NCBI GenBank assembly: GCA_020351895.1
Contig: CP070672.1
Coordinates: forward strand, 3,057,272 to 3,078,530
Direction of reading: 5' to 3'
Source: Thermoplasmata archaeon
Lineage (GTDB): Archaea; Thermoplasmatota; Thermoplasmata; GCA-020350865
DNA: 21,259 nt
Shown here: in pieces, positions 17,801-21,259 of the stretch
How positions within the stretch are numbered: position 1 is the stretch's first letter
Layout of the letters: every line of letters begins with the position of its first letter
Program-made: the position numbers and the translations under genes
The notes under the pieces: model-generated
What the model was told of the DNA's origin: nothing
Databases searched by the model: none
The model's input: the letters and a program-made list of their open reading frames with translations, nothing else

Positions 17801-19150
17801 TATATAATTATAAGTTGATGATTCAATATGGATACCAAACATACTGTTCGTAACGTTGTTGCCTGTGATCGTATTATTCGAGGATGAAATTAGACGGACA
17901 CCACCTACATTCGTTATTACGTTATTATTTATGATTGTATTGTTATATGAAGTTCCGAGATCAATGCCGTAATCATCGCTCATTGTTACATTGTTGTTTG
18001 CGATGATGTTGTTTGAAGAAGACCCAAGAAAGATCCCTCTACTATTGTTCGATATATTGTTATTCATGATATAGTTATATGATGATATGGAAAGATGGAT
18101 CCCATCGGCAACTTTTGATATAATATTACTGAAAATAGTATTATTCGATGAATTACCAAGATAGATGCCGCCTTCGTTGTCTAAAATGGTATTATTTAGT
18201 ATGTTGTTGTTTGAGGATGAGAGAAGACCAATAGAGTCGTAATCGTTGAGTAATATAATGTTGTTTGTTATATTATTGTTTGATGATGAATTAAGAAATA
18301 TCCCTTTCATATTATGTGAAACGTTGTTGTTAATTATCTTACAATATGCGACATTATTAAGTTCTATCCCAGCATAATAATCAGGATAACTCCCTATTCC
18401 ACTGTTTCTAACTGAAAAACCGCTTATATCCACCCAATCTGCATGAACAATCACAACATCTTCACTATTTCCTCCATCAATAATTGTAGTATCTCTATTC
18501 TCTCCTATCAAATTTATACTCTTATCGATGACAACATTTTCAAAGTATGGTGAACTGTCATCATAAACAAACACAGTATACCCATCACTAGCATTCTCGA
18601 TGGCCCATTGTATGTGTGTGTAGTTCCCAGGACCAGAGCCACCAACATAGAGTGTTTTTCCAATTGGATCGATAACAATGGTGATTTCCTGGGTTACTCC
18701 ATATCGCCTTGGTGATGGTGCTGAAGTATCATAATCGATGGATAAGACCGCGATATGATCTCCGAGGGGGCATGAATTGTTCACATCGAAAACGAATACA
18801 AATTGGTTCGTGCCGCCTCCTCCCCACTCGCGTAAATAATCTCCAGCTCCGGTGTGATATGGATTGTCATTGTTATTTCCAAAGTCATCTGTAAAATTGA
18901 TACCTGGTTCAGTAGAAGTGATGTTTACATATGCATCTGACATGTCCTCATTTGTGTCTATATCAAGAATCTTGATAATAAGTATATTACCGGTTGAATT
19001 CACATAATAGCCCGAATATATCCCATCGCCTTCTAGTTCTAACTCTGTGTTAATTTCGATATTAGCTTGTGTGAGTGGCAGCTCAACAATATTTATAAGT
19101 GCAATAATAATCAAAACCACAATTATGACCGAAATTATTCTTTTATCCAT
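14876..19150 (-). CDS. Membrane-anchored surface protein with long parallel beta-helix, Ig-like and FN3 domains
   Basis: 1424 aa. Signal peptide at about 1-30 (IIVVLIIIALIN core). A beta-sandwich-like N-terminal region (about 30-160) leads to a right-handed beta-helix (about 165-890). The helix opens with IQWAIENASDGYTVFV and VVIDKSINLIGEN, then about 24 Asn/Ser-rich coils of 22-25 residues, closing with the NYWSDW and DNPYVIDT segments usual at the end of archaeal NosD-like helices. One Ig-like domain (about 890-985) and four fibronectin type III domains (about 985-1375) follow. A C-terminal membrane span (1392-1414) leaves a short charged tail (RKTKEEQPPE). There is no wHTH. Such helices commonly bind or cleave polysaccharide, but I see no catalytic site I can assign, so an adhesin or S-layer-associated role is an inference. 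The NosD copper function should not be transferred. Start: GGAAGGT lies four bases before the ATG. Confidence 0.9.
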   Translation of the reverse strand: MDKRIISVIIVVLIIIALINIVELPLTQANIEINTELELEGDGIYSGYYVNSTGNILIIKILDIDTNEDMSDAYVNITSTEPGINFTDDFGNNNDNPYHTGAGDYLREWGGGGTNQFVFVFDVNNSCPLGDHIAVLSIDYDTSAPSPRRYGVTQEITIVIDPIGKTLYVGGSGPGNYTHIQWAIENASDGYTVFVYDDSSPYFENVVIDKSINLIGENRDTTIIDGGNSEDVVIVHADWVDISGFSVRNSGIGSYPDYYAGIELNNVAYCKIINNNVSHNMKGIFLNSSSNNNITNNIILLNDYDSIGLLSSSNNNILNNTILDNEGGIYLGNSSNNTIFSNIISKVADGIHLSISSYNYIMNNNISNNSRGIFLGSSSNNIIANNNVTMSDDYGIDLGTSYNNTIINNNVITNVGGVRLISSSNNTITGNNVTNSMFGIHIESSTYNYIKHNIVMEGWEYDITLESSSNNTIINNNISDGKYGIYLSSSQNITITNNNIFSNFMIGIYFISSSNNNIAGNNIYDNGVGILLTSSPDNEIENNNVLENGQGIDLGWASSNNNVTNNNVSSNNGYGILIGSSLNNNIISCNLSSNSQDAIHLYLSDFNTIKNCYISDGVNNGIHLDSSHQNSIVSCNLSQNSQTALQMDFSDNNKIINSNIVNGWSNGVFLAFSSNNNFTNCEISNNDDGIEIYAFSNYTCITNCNISSNDNRGVFFSESSNNTLTDSQIDFNTDGVGFSSPSINNLVRNCSITNNNNDGIRIYEDNPDNNTILNNTIDSNNRNGIFVHNSFNNTISGNDISNNFYGLNISLSTDSKIYHNNIIDNTIQALDKTDTNIWNDSYPSGGNYWSDWTSPDTMSGPLQNIPGSDGIVDNPYVIDTDSQDYYPLTSPTLPTAPTITNMQPPGSSTTNNSRPTISADYSSGSGINTSSVVLKVDDIVVTSSASITGTNVTYIPSSPLLEGPHTVYLEVKDMAYNTAVASWSFYVDNMPPSPITDLDSSNQTSDCITLTWTAPGDDGDSGVASGYIVKYSSLGPITNSNWISATTYDQSWTPLSANETETYNISGLNPDTVYWFAIKAYDEANNYAYISNSPSFTTDTIPAALQNLNAITGDGCVNLTWEVPLDDGGSPIIGYNIYRNGTPGIFGTVSEGQLWFNDTNAVNGITYTYDITAFNIVGEGPNSSISATPMTVPSAPLNLNSIAGDSFVNLTWEAPLDDGGSSIISFNIYRNDTSGVYDMIPSDQLWYNDTDVSNGMSYIYYISANNSVGEGPNSTGISAIPMSIPSAPQNLQSSAGDGYVYLTWEVPISNGGTVITDYLIYRGTTSGNETFLAEIGNLLFYNDTSVSNGVTYYYKVTAKNEVGEGVFSNEVSALPETTSITPGKPSDGESPWVWVLLLVVIAIIIIGLLYSFIIRKTKEEQPPE
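15015..16190 (-). repeat. Four FN3 domains in the 1424-aa protein
   Basis: The first unit is divergent (SSNQTSDCITLTW and SGLNPDTVYWFAIKAYD). The other three share a pattern of NL-x-GD-x-x-V-x-LTWE-P, GG-x-x-I-x-x-Y-x-IYR and a C-terminal Y-x-(V/I)-x-A-x-N-x-VGEG. The same FN3 type fills the neighbouring 19307-21259 gene, so the two genes share a module. Confidence 0.85.
16680..18640 (-). repeat. Beta-helix coil repeats, Asn/Ser-rich
   Basis: About 24 coils of the form G-I-x-L-x-x-SSNN-x-I-x-x-NN-I-x-x-N. The DNA is correspondingly repetitive and AT-rich (many attatt and gatgat runs on the plus strand) but the coils are not identical to each other. The regular I-x-x-N stacking suggests an asparagine ladder inside the helix. 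Confidence 0.8.
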
Positions 19151-19154
19151 ACTA

Positions 19155-19208
19155 ACCTTCCATTCAAATTCCTAATCGCGCTTATTACTTATTACTTTTG
19201 GTATAAAA
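19155..19208 (-). promoter_or_regulatory. Promoter and ribosome-binding site of the 1424-aa gene
   Basis: On the minus strand TTTTATA (19202-19208) lies 52 bases before the ATG and GGAAGGT (19155-19161) lies four bases before it. This gives a leader of about 25-30 bases. The layout differs from the short-leader promoters of the two wHTH surface genes, and the TATGCAAAA element is absent. The gap to the upstream gene is 156 bases, so this gene probably has its own promoter. Confidence 0.5.
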
Positions 19209-19306
19209 TGAAAAAATAAAAGTCTTAACACCCCGATGGTGAGAAGTTAAGGATGACAGTTTCAACCTGAAAAGTAAATCAACCACTGGGTTTTCAAAAA
19301 GGCTGT

Positions 19307-21259
19307 TTACGATTCTGGTGGTGGAGGTGGCGGAAATTTCTTTTCGATCTTTGGAGGAGGGGGAGGTGGAGGCAGCGGCAATTGTGGAGGTGGTGGCAGA
19401 ATAGACTGTTTGGATATCCCTATAGGGGGAGGGGGTGTTTCTCTTTGGGGCAATAAGGATTTGAATTCAGGTTCTTTAATGCCTTCTATTTCATCATCTA
19501 CAGTCCCTTCAAAGGTAATCTCCTCATCGGGATATTGTTGTTCCCGGGGAGGTTGTTGCTTTTCTTTTTTCTTATGAATTAAAAAACCTACAATTAATCC
19601 TATCACAATTATGGCAATTACAATAGGTATTATTATCAATAACCACCATGGCATTTCCTCATCCCGGTTCGGTGGCTGTATAGGGGTAGCCTCTGAAATT
19701 TTAGGAGTACCATTCACTTCATCAGATAATGGCCCTTCTCCAACAATGTTAATGGCACTTACTTTGTAGTAATAAGTGCAGTCATTAATTACGGTCGTAT
19801 CATTGTAGTATAAAATATTTCCAAGCTCAATAAATAAAATCTCCCCACTTGATATTATCCCTCTATAAATTCTGTAATTTGTAATGGGAAAGCCTCCGTC
19901 TGAGGTGGGAGTAAGCCAAGTAATATTTACATAAGAACCTCCAACGATGGTAGTTAAATTAGTGGGTTTAGAAGGCGATGTGGCAGGAGTAGCACTTACC
20001 TCATCAGACAAGGGCCCTTCTCCAACAACATTAATAGCACTTATTTTGTAATAATAGGTGACACCATTAGTTACGGTAGTATCGTTGTAGTATAAAACAT
20101 TTCCAAGCTCAATAAATAAAATCTCCCCACTTGAAATTATCCCTCTATAAATTCTGTAATTTGTAATGGGATAGCCTCCGTCTGAGGTTGGCGTGACCCA
20201 TGTAATATTTATATGAGAATCGCCAACAATGGTGGTTAAACCAGTGGGTGCATTAGGCAAGGTTGCAGGAGTGGCACTTGCCTCATTAGATAATGGTCCC
20301 TCTCCAACAGCATTCTTTGCGCTAACTTTGTAGAAATAGATGACACCATTAATTAAACTTGTATCATTGTAACTTAGGGTGTCACTAATCCCAATTAGGA
20401 AACTCTCCCCATCTGATATATTGCCTCTGAAGATTCTATAGTTAATTACCGGGTAACCTCCATCTGAAATCGGAGTATTCCATGTTATTTTTACATAGGA
20501 ATCTCCACTTGTTGCAGTTAAATTTCTAGGTGAACCTGGAACGGTGGCAGGAGTAGCAATTACCCCATTGGACATTGGTCCTTCCCCAAAGTTATTCATA
20601 GCACTAACTGTATAATAATAGGTGACACCATTATTTGCTGTTATATCATAGTAATGTTGGACATTACCGATCTCTGTGAGGAACTCTTTTACACCAATTA
20701 TCGTGCTCCTATATATTCTATAATTACTTACTGGAGAACCACCACTCGAAGCTGGAGGTTCCCACGAGATATTCACATAGGAATCACCTGAAGAGGCCTG
20801 CAGATTTTGAGGCGCAGAAGGCAATCCAATAGGTGTACCATTAACCATATTGGATAAAATTCCTTCTCCAAAAGCGTTTTTTGCACTTACTTTATAGTAA
20901 TATCTGATACCATTAATTACGGCGGTATCATTGAAGTACAAGAGAATTCCAATCTCCATAAAGAAAGTAACACTGCCTGGTGAAATGCCTCTATAGATTT
21001 TATAATTTGTAATCGGTAATCCTCCATCTGTAAATGGGACACTCCAATTTATATATACATAGGAATCACCAGCAATAGCAGTTAAATTTGTTGGTGCATC
21101 CGGCACGGTTGCAATTATAAATATTTCTGTAGTTTCGTTCCAATTATCACTCGTGTCATTGACCCAAATAACGAATTGATATGTGCCGACAATATCGTAA
21201 GTTTGATTCTTATAGTATCTATCAGTGACAGGATCGTAAACCATTGAGAAATTACCAAC
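19307..21259 (-). CDS. FN3-repeat surface protein with membrane span and poly-proline cytoplasmic tail (5' end outside window)
   Basis: The frame is open to the right edge, so the true N-terminus is missing; 650 residues are visible. The ATG at 21244 is internal, because in-frame codons VGNFS precede it and it lies inside a beta domain (TYQFVIWVNDTSDNW). Five FN3 domains follow (about 55-520, units near 94 residues), each with GDSYVNITW-like and GG-x-PI-x-NYRIYRG-like strands and a Y-x-K-V-SA-x-N-x-x-GEG strand. A membrane span (about 536-561) is followed by HKKKEK, giving an inside C-terminus of 89 residues. That tail has an acidic part (PDEEITFEGTVDDEIEG) and then proline runs of 4, 4, 7 and 6. 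I infer a surface receptor or adhesin with an inside docking tail. No enzyme domain or wHTH is visible. Confidence 0.88.
   Translation of the reverse strand, partial: VGNFSMVYDPVTDRYYKNQTYDIVGTYQFVIWVNDTSDNWNETTEIFIIATVPDAPTNLTAIAGDSYVYINWSVPFTDGGLPITNYKIYRGISPGSVTFFMEIGILLYFNDTAVINGIRYYYKVSAKNAFGEGILSNMVNGTPIGLPSAPQNLQASSGDSYVNISWEPPASSGGSPVSNYRIYRSTIIGVKEFLTEIGNVQHYYDITANNGVTYYYTVSAMNNFGEGPMSNGVIATPATVPGSPRNLTATSGDSYVKITWNTPISDGGYPVINYRIFRGNISDGESFLIGISDTLSYNDTSLINGVIYFYKVSAKNAVGEGPLSNEASATPATLPNAPTGLTTIVGDSHINITWVTPTSDGGYPITNYRIYRGIISSGEILFIELGNVLYYNDTTVTNGVTYYYKISAINVVGEGPLSDEVSATPATSPSKPTNLTTIVGGSYVNITWLTPTSDGGFPITNYRIYRGIISSGEILFIELGNILYYNDTTVINDCTYYYKVSAINIVGEGPLSDEVNGTPKISEATPIQPPNRDEEMPWWLLIIIPIVIAIIVIGLIVGFLIHKKKEKQQPPREQQYPDEEITFEGTVDDEIEGIKEPEFKSLLPQRETPPPPIGISKQSILPPPPQLPLPPPPPPPKIEKKFPPPPPPES
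19700..21110 (-). repeat. Five FN3 domains in the partial right-edge gene
   Basis: The two membrane-proximal units are almost identical in DNA: 19805-19905 and 20087-20187 differ at about four positions in roughly 100 bases, with an offset of 282 bases (94 codons). The other units are diverged. This points to one recent duplication or conversion event. Confidence 0.8.

Noticed and set aside
14876..19150. Naming the beta-helix gene nosD
   Set aside because: The similarity is to the general CASH/NosD-type helix fold. There is no nos gene cluster, and the FN3 domains and membrane anchor do not fit the copper-insertion protein.
21230..21244. ATG at 21244 as the start of the right-edge FN3 gene
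   Set aside because: In-frame codons continue upstream to the edge, and the ATG falls inside a beta domain with no signal peptide after it. The gene is truncated by the window.

Overview
The window looks archaeal, most likely from a Thermoplasmatota-type euryarchaeon, though the lineage is an inference from gene content and no marker gene is present. Supporting signs are TATA-box-like promoters 29-52 bases ahead of several start codons, sparse Shine-Dalgarno sites, very large surface proteins dense in N-glycosylation sequons (NxS/T), Sec-type signal peptides, and tandem winged-helix (double wHTH) regulators of the kind common in euryarchaea. Coding density is high: seven protein genes, no rRNA, tRNA, CRISPR array or insertion sequence that I can see, and no gene-free stretch above 190 bases.

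Left part (1-11915, minus strand): two giant paralogous surface proteins in tandem. The first (1-4910) runs off the left edge: signal peptide, 11 Ig-like repeats, a right-handed beta-helix, a carboxypeptidase-regulatory-like domain, a membrane span and the start of a cytoplasmic wHTH region. The second (5097-11915, 2272 aa) is complete: signal peptide, 16 Ig-like repeats, a beta domain, a PKD domain, a possible calcium-binding juxtamembrane region, a membrane span and two tandem wHTH domains. Both look like membrane-spanning one-component regulators that join a very long outside rod directly to a DNA-binding module. They share a promoter layout and an invariant 14-residue juxtamembrane sequence, but differ in the membrane-proximal outside domains.

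Centre (12035-14873): a housekeeping block. A LarE-type sulfur transferase with three conserved-looking cysteines (minus strand) diverges from a two-gene operon of an AMMECR1-family protein and dihydroorotase (pyrC; plus strand).

Right part (14876-21259, minus strand): two more surface proteins without wHTH domains. One (14876-19150) has a long Asn-rich beta-helix, one Ig-like and four FN3 domains and a C-terminal membrane anchor. The other (19307 to the right edge, N-terminus missing) has five FN3 domains, a membrane span and a striking poly-proline cytoplasmic tail. Its last two FN3 units are nearly identical in DNA.

Taken together, this is a cell-surface island (four giant repeat proteins filling about 85% of the window) interrupted by three metabolic genes. 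The most interesting element is the pair of surface-rod/transmembrane/double-wHTH proteins, which could let contact with a ligand, polysaccharide or other cell act directly on transcription.
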